From the NCBI GenBank assembly GCA_028824415.1, contig JAPPDX010000112.1:1-61011 (forward strand): 61,011 bases of DNA, given 5' to 3'. This document shows positions 9,572 to 17,368 of this stretch, piece by piece. The position numbers were made by a program, and so were the translations under genes. The notes beneath the pieces were generated by a model. The model had not been told where the DNA came from, did no database searches, and worked only from the letters and a program-made list of their open reading frames with translations. Every line of letters starts with the position of its first letter. The stretch's first letter is position 1. The DNA comes from a bacterium. GTDB taxonomy: Bacteria; Actinomycetota; Acidimicrobiia; Acidimicrobiales; CATQHL01.

Positions 9572-9634
9572 CGTCATCCCGGCCGATACGTCATCCCGGC
9601 CGAAACGTCATCCCGGCGAAGGCCGGGATCCAGG
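9572..9634. repeat. Palindromic intergenic repeat with two truncated tandem copies
   Basis: Two 17-bp units (CGTCATCCCGGCCGATA / CGTCATCCCGGCCGAAA) at 9572-9605 are followed by a full palindrome ATCCCGGC-gaag-GCCGGGAT at 9610-9629 ending in CCAGG. It is the same family as the elements at 3737 and 11181. It lies between the 3' ends of clpP and rpe, where it may also act as a terminator or mRNA-end hairpin. Confidence 0.88.
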
Positions 9635-9665
9635 GCCGACCGCGCTGCGTTGAGTTGCTGATGGG

Positions 9666-10361
9666 CTAGTCACTGAGCCGGCCGCGGGCTCCCTCGGCTC
9701 GCTCGCGCAGCTCCGTCACCGCGGCGGCCAGGCCGTCGGGGTGGCCGAACACGGCGCTCCCGGCCACGAACACGTTGGCACCGGCGGCGGCTGCACCGGC
9801 GATCGTGGCGGCGGAGATGCCGCCGTCCACCTCGAGGTCGATTTCCCGGCCGGATTCGTCGATCATCCCGCGCACCTCGGCGATCTTGGGTTCCATGGTG
9901 GCGATGTATTTCTGGCCGCCGAAGCCGGGGTTCACCGTCATCACCAGCACCATGTCGGTGAGGTCCAGGACCTGCGCCACGGCGATGGCCGGCGTCGACG
10001 GGTTGAGTGCCACGCCTGCGGCCGCGCCCAATCCCTGGATCTGCTCCAGGGTGCGGTGCAGGTGCACACACGCCTCGGCGTGCACGATCAGCAACTCGCA
10101 TCCCGCCTCCACGTAGCGTGCCGCCAGCGCCTCGGGGCCCTCCACCATGAGGTGCACCTCGAACGGCAACGACGTGTGCGAGCGGGAGGCGGCGATGACG
10201 TCGGGGCCGAAGGTGATGTTCGGCACGAAGGCGCCGTCCATCACGTCCCACTGGATGCGGTCGGCGCCCGCCGCCTCGAGTGCCGCGCAGTCCTCGCCGA
10301 GCCGGCTGAAGTCGGCGCTGAGCGTGGAGGGCACGATGCGGATCGGCGGGTTCGTCGTCAT
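9666..10361 (-). CDS. rpe: Ribulose-phosphate 3-epimerase
   Basis: A TIM-barrel metalloenzyme of the pentose phosphate pathway that interconverts ribulose 5-phosphate and xylulose 5-phosphate. Motifs in order: VPSTLSADFSRL, DRIQWDVMDGAFVPNITFGP, PFEVHLMVEGPE, VMTVNPGFGGQKYI, LEVDGGIS and ANVFVAGSAVFG; the metal-binding His and Asp residues lie in these blocks. Length 231 residues is normal. ATG 10361 fits the family N-terminus (MTTNPPIRIVPSTLSADF); the frame extends upstream to 10421 without added conservation. It is transcribed after pcm with a 37-bp gap. Confidence 0.95.
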   Translation of the reverse strand: MTTNPPIRIVPSTLSADFSRLGEDCAALEAAGADRIQWDVMDGAFVPNITFGPDVIAASRSHTSLPFEVHLMVEGPEALAARYVEAGCELLIVHAEACVHLHRTLEQIQGLGAAAGVALNPSTPAIAVAQVLDLTDMVLVMTVNPGFGGQKYIATMEPKIAEVRGMIDESGREIDLEVDGGISAATIAGAAAAGANVFVAGSAVFGHPDGLAAAVTELRERAEGARGRLSD

Positions 10362-10398
10362 GGCTGGCCCGGAAGGGAGGGGACAGGGCGCCGTCAGG

Positions 10399-11088
10399 CT
10401 ACTTCCCGGTCGCTCGCACACCGGGGAGCAGAGGGACGAAGGCTACGGGCAGTAACCCCTCGCGGCGCCGGGCCGTGCTGTCCGGCGAACCGTCACCCGG
10501 GGCCGGCTTCTCGTACAGCGCCAGCTGCTGATCCCGACCGGCGCCACCGACGGGTGCCACGAGCCGGCCTCCTCCAGCCAGTTGCCCGAACAGCGCTGCC
10601 GGCACCGAGCGTGCGCCGGCCGACAGGAAAATGGCGTCGTAGGGAGCGCTCGCCGGGTGCCCCCGCATCCCGTCCGCCCACACCACCGTGACGTTGTCGT
10701 AGCCCAGGGCGCCCAGCCTGGCTCGAGCGTCGGCGGCCAGGGTCTCGATCCGCTCCACGGCGAACACCTCGGCGGCCAGACGGCTGGCCACCGCCGCGGC
10801 GTATCCCGACCCGGCCCCGATCTCCAGCGCCCGGTCGGTGGGCGCCAGCCGCAGCGCCTCCAGCGTCACGGCCACCACGTACGGCTGCGACACGGTCTGG
10901 CCGAACCGCAGCGGGAGGGCCCGGTCGGCGTAGGCGCTGCGACGCTGCGTGGTCGGGACGAACGCCTCGCGGGGCACCGAACCCATCGCCTCCAGCACCC
11001 GCTGATCGCGCACACCGCGCCCGGCGAGGTCATGTTTCACCATTTCCGCCCGGCGGGCATCGAACGGCGGTTGTGGTCGGGCCTTCAT
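10399..11088 (-). CDS. pcm: Protein-L-isoaspartate O-methyltransferase
   Basis: An S-adenosylmethionine-dependent enzyme that repairs isoaspartyl residues in aged proteins; 229 residues from ATG 11088. Recognisable blocks are VPREAFVP, YADRALPLRFGQTVSQPYVVA, the SAM-binding LEIGAGSGYAAAV, FAVERIETLA and GRLVAPVG. The frame continues upstream to 11151, but the extra residues are not family-like. It is the first gene of a likely pcm-rpe transcript. The last 35 residues beyond the core are Pro/Arg-rich and end VPLLPGVRATGK. Confidence 0.93.
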   Translation of the reverse strand: MKARPQPPFDARRAEMVKHDLAGRGVRDQRVLEAMGSVPREAFVPTTQRRSAYADRALPLRFGQTVSQPYVVAVTLEALRLAPTDRALEIGAGSGYAAAVASRLAAEVFAVERIETLAADARARLGALGYDNVTVVWADGMRGHPASAPYDAIFLSAGARSVPAALFGQLAGGGRLVAPVGGAGRDQQLALYEKPAPGDGSPDSTARRREGLLPVAFVPLLPGVRATGK

Positions 11089-11180
11089 GGCGCTGGTCCC
11101 CCCGGTGAGTCGAACAACAGCACCCCGGTCGGCGGCTTCGCAGCCGAACACCTGAACTCGACGGTATCACCGGGCCCCGT

Positions 11181-11249
11181 CGTCACTCCGGCCTCCTCGT
11201 CGTCATTCTGGCCTCCTCGTCGTCATTCCGGCGGAGGCCGGAATCCAGG
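11181..11249. repeat. Palindromic intergenic repeat with two truncated tandem copies
   Basis: Two 20-bp partial units (CGTCACTCCGGCCTCCTCGT and CGTCATTCTGGCCTCCTCGT) at 11181-11220 precede a complete palindrome ATTCCGGC-ggag-GCCGGAAT at 11225-11244 and CCAGG. It is the third copy of the family in this window and sits between the divergent pcm and thpR genes. Confidence 0.88.
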
Positions 11250-11325
11250 GGCAAGCCGGTCGGTCGGCGCCGGCTGGAGTGGCCGTCGGGCCAACCGGAC
11301 ACCGTGGAGTCCCTACTGTTGGGCC

Positions 11326-11829
11326 ATGCCCCGGCTGTTCGTCGCCGTCTGGCCGCCCGGCGACGCGCTCGACGCCCTGGTCGCGCTGCCCCGCCCGCCC
11401 ATCCCGGGGCTCCGCTGGACCGATCCGCGGCGGCTGCACGTCACCATGCGGTTCCTCGGCGACGCCGATGAGGAGGCCGCGCTCGCCGCCCTCGGCGGCG
11501 AACGCTTCCCCGCGGCCCGCGTCACGCTGGGCCCGGGTGTCGAGCGGCTCGGCAGGGGGGTTCTCGTCGTCCCGGCCGGGGGCCTGGAGGATCTGGCCGC
11601 GGCGGTCGTGGCCGCCACCGCCCACCTCGGCCAACCACCGCCCCACCGCCCCTTCGCCGGCCACGTGACCGTCGCCCGCTACCGAGGCAAGCCGCCGGCG
11701 GGTTACGCGCCGCCGATCAGCGCCGCGTTCAGGGCCACCGAGATCGCTCTCGTGTCCAGCGACCCGCCCGGGACCTACCACACCGTGGCCACCTTCGCCC
11801 TCCACGAACCGGCGTCCGGTCGCCCGTAG
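11326..11829 (+). CDS. thpR: RNA 2',3'-cyclic phosphodiesterase (2'-5' RNA ligase family)
   Basis: A two-histidine phosphoesterase of 167 residues. Both catalytic HxTx motifs are visible: HVTMRFLG (about residue 38) and HVTVARYRG (about residue 115). The family opens 2',3'-cyclic phosphate RNA ends, and some members ligate tRNA halves. ATG 11326 fits the family start (MPRLFVAVWPP). The stop is followed 11 bp later by the ATP-grasp gene, so it may be the first gene of that operon. Confidence 0.93.
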   Translation: MPRLFVAVWPPGDALDALVALPRPPIPGLRWTDPRRLHVTMRFLGDADEEAALAALGGERFPAARVTLGPGVERLGRGVLVVPAGGLEDLAAAVVAATAHLGQPPPHRPFAGHVTVARYRGKPPAGYAPPISAAFRATEIALVSSDPPGTYHTVATFALHEPASGRP

Positions 11830-11840
11830 CATTGACGCCC

Positions 11841-13316
11841 GTGGCTGATTCGTTGCCGAAGCCAGGGGGCGGTCTGCTTGATGGTTACGAGCCGGGCCGG
11901 GGATTCGACGAGGCCTTCGAGTCCGACGGCTCGGCCCGCAGCGTCTACCGTAGGATCGTCGAGCGCTTCGGCGAGCTCGACGCCGACGAGGCGCGTCGGC
12001 TGGAGAGGCTGGTCGCGGACGAGTTCCGGCGGCAGGGGATCACCTTCACCGTGTACAGCGAGGAGGAGGGCACCGAGCGGATCTGGCCCATCGACCTCTT
12101 CCCCCGGCTCATCTCCGCACTCGAATGGGATGAGTTGGAGCGGGGCCTTACCCAGAGGGTCGCCGCCCTCAACTGCTTCCTCGCCGACCTGTACTCCGGC
12201 GAGGGTGCGGCGATCGCCGACGGGATCGTGCCGCGCTGGCTGGTGGTTTCCTCCGGGGGCTTCGAGCGCAACGCCATGGGGATCGCGGTGCCGCACGGCG
12301 CTCACTGCAACATCGCCGGCATCGACGTCGTGCGCGACGACGCCGGCCGCTACCGGGTGCTGGAGGACAACCTGCGCAACCCCAGCGGCATCTCGTACGT
12401 CATCGAGAACCGGGCGGCCATGGCCAAGGCGTGCAGCTGGCTGTTCTACGACCACGCCGTGCAGCCGGTCGAGCAGTACGGGCGGATGCTGCGCTCGGCC
12501 CTGGAGTCGATGGCACCCGGCGGTCAGGAGTCGCCTCACGTGGTGGTGCTGACTCCCGGCATCTTCAACGCGGCGTATTTCGAGCACGCCTTTCTGGCGC
12601 GCTCGATGGGTGTCGAGTTGGTGGAGGGCCGTGACCTCGTGGTCGATGACGGCGCGGTGTATGCCCGGACCATCGAGGGGCTCATTGCCGTGGACGTGAT
12701 CTACCGGCGCATCGACGACGCCTTCCTGGACCCGGTGGCCTTCCGGCCGGACTCCACCTTGGGCGTCCCCGGTCTGCTCGGCGCGCTCCGGGCCGGAACC
12801 GTGAGCGTTTGCAACGCCCTCGGCAACGGCGTCGCCGACGACAAGGCGGTCTACCCGTACGTACCCGATCTGATCAGGTACTACCTCGGCGACGAGCCGA
12901 TCATCGACAACGTATTCACTTACGTGATGTGGGACCCGGACCAGCGGGCCGAGGCGCTGGGGCGACTCGATGAGTTGGTGGTCAAGCCGGTGGGGGAGTC
13001 GGGAGGCTACGGGGTGCTGATCGGCCCCCACGCCAGCGACGAGGAGCTCGAGGCGGCTCGCAGAGCCATCGATGCCGATCCCCGGAACTGGATCGTGCAG
13101 GAGGTCGTGCAACTCTCGAGCCTGCCGTCGTTCACGCAGGAGCGCCTCGAGCCCCGACACGTCGACCTGCGCCCGTTCGTGCTGACCGGCGAGCGGACCG
13201 AGGTGTTTCCCGGCGGGCTGACCCGTGTGGCGATGCGGCGCGGGTCGCTCATCGTGAACTCCTCCCAGGGCGGCGGCTCGAAGGACACCTGGGTGCTGAC
13301 ACCGGAGTACTCGTAG
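11841..13316 (+). CDS. Circularly permuted ATP-grasp protein (DUF404/DUF407)
   Basis: A 491-residue protein of the circularly permuted ATP-grasp type 2 family (COG2308). Conserved stretches include GITFTVYSEEEGTERIWPID, the long IPRWLVVSSGGFERNAMGI-like region, LEDNLRNPSGISYVIENR, the metal/ATP loop DDAFLDPVAFRPDS, and VVKPVGESGGYG. ATP-grasp enzymes form carbon-nitrogen bonds via acyl phosphates; the substrate of this family is unknown. It is followed by alpha-E and transglutaminase genes, a recurrent trio predicted to build or modify a peptide-like product. GTG 11841 is chosen over TTG 11832 by fit; neither has a strong Shine-Dalgarno. Confidence 0.9.
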   Translation: MADSLPKPGGGLLDGYEPGRGFDEAFESDGSARSVYRRIVERFGELDADEARRLERLVADEFRRQGITFTVYSEEEGTERIWPIDLFPRLISALEWDELERGLTQRVAALNCFLADLYSGEGAAIADGIVPRWLVVSSGGFERNAMGIAVPHGAHCNIAGIDVVRDDAGRYRVLEDNLRNPSGISYVIENRAAMAKACSWLFYDHAVQPVEQYGRMLRSALESMAPGGQESPHVVVLTPGIFNAAYFEHAFLARSMGVELVEGRDLVVDDGAVYARTIEGLIAVDVIYRRIDDAFLDPVAFRPDSTLGVPGLLGALRAGTVSVCNALGNGVADDKAVYPYVPDLIRYYLGDEPIIDNVFTYVMWDPDQRAEALGRLDELVVKPVGESGGYGVLIGPHASDEELEAARRAIDADPRNWIVQEVVQLSSLPSFTQERLEPRHVDLRPFVLTGERTEVFPGGLTRVAMRRGSLIVNSSQGGGSKDTWVLTPEYS

Positions 13317-13338
13317 TGGCCCACCGGCGGTCCCGACG

Positions 13339-14328
13339 GTGATCCTGGCCCGTCACGCCGACGCCCTCTTCTGGGTGGGCCGCTATCTGGAGCGGACCGA
13401 GGCGACGGTCCGCTGCCTCGACTACGCCGCCAACTCGATCATCCACCTGCGCTCCGACGAGGCCCGCGTCGAGATCGAGCAACTCGTCAAGACGCTCGGC
13501 CTCGAGTCGGTGGCGGCGCCGCTCGGCAGCGTCGCGGGGCGCCGGCAGCTTTTCGCCTTCCTCCTGTCCGACACCGCCAACCCCGGCTCGGTGCTCTCGG
13601 CCGTCAGCGCCGTCCGCGAGAGGCTGCGCTCGACGCGGGAGCGGATCCCCATCGAACTGTGGGAGGAGGCCAACGGCCTTTACCTGCGGTTCCGGGAGTT
13701 CGGCGACACTGAACTGCCGCCGGACCGGCTGCACGAGACCCTGCTGATGGTCCGTCGAGCCTGCCTGGCCATCAGCGGCGTGCTGAACGAGGGCATGCGG
13801 CGCGACGAGGGGTACGAGTTCATCGTGCTCGGGCGGATGATCGAGCGGTCGGTCTTCACCGTCGGGCTCCTGACCGCCAGCTATTCCGATCCCCGGGGCA
13901 CTGTGGACGCAACCAGGATTCTGCGGTTGACCAGCTCGCTGCAGGCGTACCATCGCCGGTACGGGCACGCGCCCGATCCCGAGGGCGTGGTGCGTTACCT
14001 GCTGGCCGGGACCGACCTGCCGCGCTCGCTGCAGTCATGCCTCCTGCGGGCCGAGGGGTCCCTGGCGGGCATCAGCGCGCTCGACCGGTCCCGCCGCCGG
14101 GCGGGTCTCCTGCGCGCCCGGCTCGAACTCGGCGAGATCGAGGAGGCGATGGCACAGGAGCCGCTGCCGGTACTTTCCGAACTCCATTGGGACCTCGCCG
14201 AACTGGCGAGCGAGATCGCTGCGGGGGTTGTACCGCCGCTCGGCTTCCCGACGGCCAGTTCTCGGTACCTGCGCCCCGGCGGGACACAACCCCTTGCCGG
14301 GGGTCGACCGGTGAGGCTGGACCCGTGA
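13339..14328 (+). CDS. Alpha-E domain protein (DUF403)
   Basis: An all-helical COG2307 (alpha-E) protein of 329 residues. The N-terminus ARHADALFWVGRYLERTEAT is the family hallmark. The E/H/R-rich helices include WEEANGLYLRFREFG and YEFIVLGRMIERSVFT. Its biochemical role is unknown; it almost always accompanies the circularly permuted ATP-grasp protein just upstream (22-bp gap) and the transglutaminase downstream (4-bp GTGA overlap). The C-terminal 35 residues are Gly/Pro-rich and outside the conserved domain. Confidence 0.9.
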   Translation: MILARHADALFWVGRYLERTEATVRCLDYAANSIIHLRSDEARVEIEQLVKTLGLESVAAPLGSVAGRRQLFAFLLSDTANPGSVLSAVSAVRERLRSTRERIPIELWEEANGLYLRFREFGDTELPPDRLHETLLMVRRACLAISGVLNEGMRRDEGYEFIVLGRMIERSVFTVGLLTASYSDPRGTVDATRILRLTSSLQAYHRRYGHAPDPEGVVRYLLAGTDLPRSLQSCLLRAEGSLAGISALDRSRRRAGLLRARLELGEIEEAMAQEPLPVLSELHWDLAELASEIAAGVVPPLGFPTASSRYLRPGGTQPLAGGRPVRLDP

Positions 14329-15299
14329 GGCTGGACATCCGTTACCGGATGCACTTCCGGTACTCCCAGCCGGTCCGCGAGTCGCAGAACGAGGTGCGGG
14401 TCCGCCCCCGCGATGACGAGACGCAGCGTGTCCTGTCGTCCCGGCTGACCACGGATCCACCGACGCAGGTGTTCAGCGGCTTGGACTACTGGGGTACCGC
14501 GGTCGACCACGTCGGCGTCAGGACCCTGCATCCGTCGCTCGAGTTGGTGGCCGAGACGTCCGTCGAGACGTCGCCCCGCCCGGCGCGGGCGCCCGACGCT
14601 CCGGTCGACGGATTGTCGGATCCCGGCTTCCGCTCAACGCACTTCGAGTTCCTCGTTCCGTCCGAGCACGTCCGCTGGCAGACCGGTGACGGCGTCGCCG
14701 AGAGGGCCGCAGTGGCCGCCCGGGGCGCCGGTTCAGTGCCGGAACTCCTGGCGGCGATGGTGGCGGAGGTTCGGGGAACGCTGCGCTACGAGTCCGACAC
14801 GACCGACATCGGCGTGACGCTGGGGGAGTTGCTCGCCGGAGAAGTCGGGGTTTGCCAGGACTTTGCGCACCTGACGATCGGGATGCTGCGGTGTGTCGGG
14901 GTGCCTGCTCGCTACGTGTCGGGCTATCTGTTCGCCACCGACGAGACCGCGGCGGGCGAGGAGACTGCGGACGTGGTGAGCGTGCAGACCCACGCGTGGA
15001 TCGAGGCGGCGGTCCCGGGCGCCGGCTGGTGGGCACTTGACCCGACCAACGGCGGCGCGGTGGGGGAACGGCATGTCGTCATCGGCTACGGCCGCGACTA
15101 CAGCGACGTGCCGCCCGTGCGCGGCGCCTTCATGGGCGGTGCCTCGGCTGAAGTCGACGCCGAGGTTGTCATCGGCAGGAGTCCCGTCACTGAGGCTCAG
15201 CCGCTGCCCGGCTCCCCCAGCAGTCCGCGCACCGTGGTCCCCGACCTCCCGCCGGTCAAACCGCAACCCGCCAGCGGGCCAGGCCAGCAACAGCAATAG
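14325..15299 (+). CDS. Transglutaminase-like cysteine protease family protein
   Basis: A 324-residue protein with a transglutaminase N-terminal beta domain (residues 1-110, LDIRYRMHFRYSQPV) and a papain-like transglutaminase core. The catalytic triad is Cys in EVGVCQDFAH, His in VQTHAWIEA and Asp in WALDPTN. It probably cleaves or transfers an amide bond in the product made by the upstream ATP-grasp/alpha-E pair. The GTG start overlaps the alpha-E stop. The C-terminus (from ~285) is Pro/Gln-rich, ends in QQQQ and is probably disordered. Terminator-like structure is not obvious downstream. Confidence 0.92.
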   Translation: MRLDIRYRMHFRYSQPVRESQNEVRVRPRDDETQRVLSSRLTTDPPTQVFSGLDYWGTAVDHVGVRTLHPSLELVAETSVETSPRPARAPDAPVDGLSDPGFRSTHFEFLVPSEHVRWQTGDGVAERAAVAARGAGSVPELLAAMVAEVRGTLRYESDTTDIGVTLGELLAGEVGVCQDFAHLTIGMLRCVGVPARYVSGYLFATDETAAGEETADVVSVQTHAWIEAAVPGAGWWALDPTNGGAVGERHVVIGYGRDYSDVPPVRGAFMGGASAEVDAEVVIGRSPVTEAQPLPGSPSSPRTVVPDLPPVKPQPASGPGQQQQ

Positions 15300-15401
15300 C
15301 CACCTCGCCCGCCCCTTCGTTCGGCTGTCGTCGAGGCACTGCGCGGGATCCCCAAAGTTGGTCTAGTCTGGTCTGGATAGATGACTTCCGGAGGGGTCGA
15401 C

Positions 15402-15635
15402 ATGGTGATCAATGTGTACGAGGCGAAGACGAGACTCTCCGAACTCCTCGATCGGGTTGGCCGCGGCGAGGAGGTCGTTCTGGGGCGCGCGGGACGACCG
15501 GTGGCGCGACTTGTCCCGTACCGGCCTCAGCGGGATCCGCGCGTTCCAGGGCGACTCGCCGGTCGCATCACCGTGGCCGAAGACTTTGACGTAACCCCGG
15601 GCGAGCTGCTCGATGCCTTCGAAGGGCGACAATGA
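15402..15635 (+). CDS. Phd/YefM-type antitoxin
   Basis: A 77-residue antitoxin with the Phd/YefM N-terminal DNA-binding fold (VINVYEAKTRLSELLDRVGRG, EEVVLGRAGRPVARLVP) and a toxin-binding acidic tail (DVTPGELLDAFEGRQ). ATG 15402 is selected because GGAGGGG lies 5 bp upstream; an in-frame ATG at 15381 lacks one. It overlaps the PIN toxin by 4 bp (ATGA). Such antitoxins repress their own promoter; the upstream GTCTAGTCTGGTCTGG direct repeat could be a binding site. Confidence 0.9.
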   Translation: MVINVYEAKTRLSELLDRVGRGEEVVLGRAGRPVARLVPYRPQRDPRVPGRLAGRITVAEDFDVTPGELLDAFEGRQ

Positions 15636-16003
15636 ACCTCCTGCTCGACACGCACGTCCTGCTGTGGTGGGTCGCCGGTGAGCCGCTCGACCCCGAGGCG
15701 AGCACGCAGATCGCCGACCCAGAGAATCTCGTCTGCGTGAGCGCGGCGAGCATCTGGGAGATGAGCATCAAGCAGGCCCTCGGCAAGCTGCGTCTCGAGG
15801 ACGATATCGATGTGATCCTGACCGAGGATTTCGAACCCGTTCCCATCACGTTCGACGACGCTCGACTGGCGGGCTCGCTACCGGACCACCACCGTGACCC
15901 GTTCGACAGGATGCTCGTCGCGCAGGCACAGGCCCGCGACCTGGTCCTCGTGAGCCGCGATCCCGCGCTCGACCCCTACGACGTCCGAATTCTCCGAGCC
16001 TGA
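15632..16003 (+). CDS. vapC: PIN-domain toxin (VapC family)
   Basis: A 123-residue PIN-domain ribonuclease, the toxin partner of the upstream Phd-type antitoxin. The acidic metal-binding residues are visible in LLLDTHVLLWW (Asp6), SIWEMSIKQALGKL, DPFDRMLVAQA and VSRDPAL. VapC toxins typically cut tRNA or rRNA; the target here cannot be read from sequence. Translation is probably coupled to the antitoxin through the ATGA overlap. The gene is convergent with the secreted repeat protein at 16020. Confidence 0.92.
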   Translation: MNLLLDTHVLLWWVAGEPLDPEASTQIADPENLVCVSAASIWEMSIKQALGKLRLEDDIDVILTEDFEPVPITFDDARLAGSLPDHHRDPFDRMLVAQAQARDLVLVSRDPALDPYDVRILRA

Positions 16004-16019
16004 GCCGGCTGCCGGTGTG

Positions 16020-16793
16020 CTAGCGGCCGGTGTTGCAGACGACTGCCTGTGAGCCGTCGTCGTTGGTATGCAACTGGTACGAGGTGCCATCCAGCGTGAA
16101 GACGAGCCTGTAGCCGGGGACGACCACCGCGGCGTAGAAGTAGCCCGGCTCGGGGCAGCCCAGGCTGGTGTCACTCCAGTGCACCCTCTCTGAGCTCTCG
16201 AGACGGAATTCCTGGGGGTCTGCGCCAACCTCCCCGGCAAGCAATGCACGTGCCGCCGTCTCGTGGGGTGGAACAGGTTGGGAGTCTGGGAGGAAGGTCA
16301 GTGAGACCGGGGAGCTGGCCAGCCAGCCGTCGGTTCGGGCGTCAGCCGGCAGGAACCGGGCACGCGGCAGTTGGCGGTCGCCCCAGGAGTCGTCGGCCCG
16401 TCGCTGCTGCAACCCGAACTCGACCCGGCCACCGGCGAGCCGGCGCGCCGCGATCCTCACCTCGCCGACCGGCAGCGTGAGCGGTGAACTGGCCAGCCAG
16501 CCACCGATCGGGGCGCTCGTCGGGAGCAGACGCGCCGACGGCAGGTGGCGGTCGCTCCAGGAGTCGTCGGCCTGTCGTTGCTGCAGCCCCACTTCAACCT
16601 TGCCGCCGGACAGCTTGCGCGCAACGACTCGCACCTCGCCCCCGTCAGCCTCCTGGCCGATGGCGGGTGAGGCGGCAATGGCGCCCCCCACCAGGGCCAG
16701 AACGACTGCGGCTGCCGGCAAGGCGCGTCCGGCACGTCCTGCCCGTCGACGCACGGCACCGCGGGTCGCGGTGGCCTCGCGCCGTTGTCTCAC
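16020..16793 (-). CDS. Secreted protein with two tandem ~50-residue repeats
   Basis: I do not recognise the family. The 257-residue product starts with a basic segment and a hydrophobic stretch (about residues 24-47, ending PAIGQEADG), an export signal or anchor. Two repeats follow, each with the pattern GEVR(V/I)AR(K/R)L(S/A)GG(K/R)VE(V/F)GLQQR, then ADDSW(S/G)DR(H/Q)LP(S/R)AR(L/F)LP and GWLASSP. The C-terminal third is unrelated, with two cysteines (LGCPEPGYFYA, VVCNTGR). GTG 16793 has GGAGGGG 8 bp upstream. It is the last gene, 22 bp after the VOC gene, in a long minus-strand run. Confidence 0.75.
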   Translation of the reverse strand: MRQRREATATRGAVRRRAGRAGRALPAAAVVLALVGGAIAASPAIGQEADGGEVRVVARKLSGGKVEVGLQQRQADDSWSDRHLPSARLLPTSAPIGGWLASSPLTLPVGEVRIAARRLAGGRVEFGLQQRRADDSWGDRQLPRARFLPADARTDGWLASSPVSLTFLPDSQPVPPHETAARALLAGEVGADPQEFRLESSERVHWSDTSLGCPEPGYFYAAVVVPGYRLVFTLDGTSYQLHTNDDGSQAVVCNTGR

Positions 16794-16815
16794 GACGCGA
16801 ACCCCTCCGGAGGCG

Positions 16816-17322
16816 TTACGCGTAGGGGTCGCAGAAGGGGCTTTGTTCCTGGAAGGGGCGGGGCAGGCCGACGAACTGGATCAGTTCGATGGAGACACCG
16901 TCGGGATCCCGCAGGTAGCAGGCCATGTTGCCCTTGTACTTGCCCCAGGCGCAGCGGACCGGCTCGGGCGAACGGAACTCCGCCCGGCCCTGCAGCCGCT
17001 CGTAGTCCCGGTAGATGTCCTCTGTCTCCAGGCAGAGATGGGTGTTGCCGGCGTTGTAGGACTCCATGTCCACGCGGCCCGGCCCCGGGTTGTGGTACTC
17101 CAGCATCTCCAGCACCGTGCCGCCGGGCAACTCCCAGAATGCGCAGGTCATGTCGCAGTTCTCGTATCCCACGATGTGCCCCACGTAGTCGCCGATGTCA
17201 GCGGCCAGCCACGAGGCTTGCCAGAACGGCTCCGCCTCGAGGAAGTAGCTCCACCACGGAACTGAGACCTCGAGGCTCTTGACCGTGATCCCGACGTGAT
17301 CCACCGATTTGAACGCTGGCAT
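16816..17322 (-). CDS. VOC-family (glyoxalase-like) protein
   Basis: A 168-residue vicinal-oxygen-chelate protein with the paired beta-alpha-beta-beta-beta fold. The N-terminal FKSVDHVGITVKSLE supplies the first metal-ligand His region, HLCLETEDI the second half, and YLRDPDGVSIELIQF carries the terminal Glu ligand. Family members include epimerases, dioxygenases and lyases, so the reaction is not assignable. ATG 17322 is preferred because GGGGGAGG sits six bases upstream; an ATG at 17328 abuts that site. The gene is 46 bp downstream of the acyl-ligase gene in the same operon. Confidence 0.85.
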   Translation of the reverse strand: MPAFKSVDHVGITVKSLEVSVPWWSYFLEAEPFWQASWLAADIGDYVGHIVGYENCDMTCAFWELPGGTVLEMLEYHNPGPGRVDMESYNAGNTHLCLETEDIYRDYERLQGRAEFRSPEPVRCAWGKYKGNMACYLRDPDGVSIELIQFVGLPRPFQEQSPFCDPYA

Positions 17323-17368
17323 TGTCATCCTCCCCCTTGTTCGTTCGGTTGGCGGCACAGACCGTAGA

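Noticed and set aside
9666..10251. Alternative Arg/Gly-rich frames overlapping rpe and pcm
   Set aside because: They are out-of-frame translations of well-conserved enzymes, typical of GC-rich genomes.
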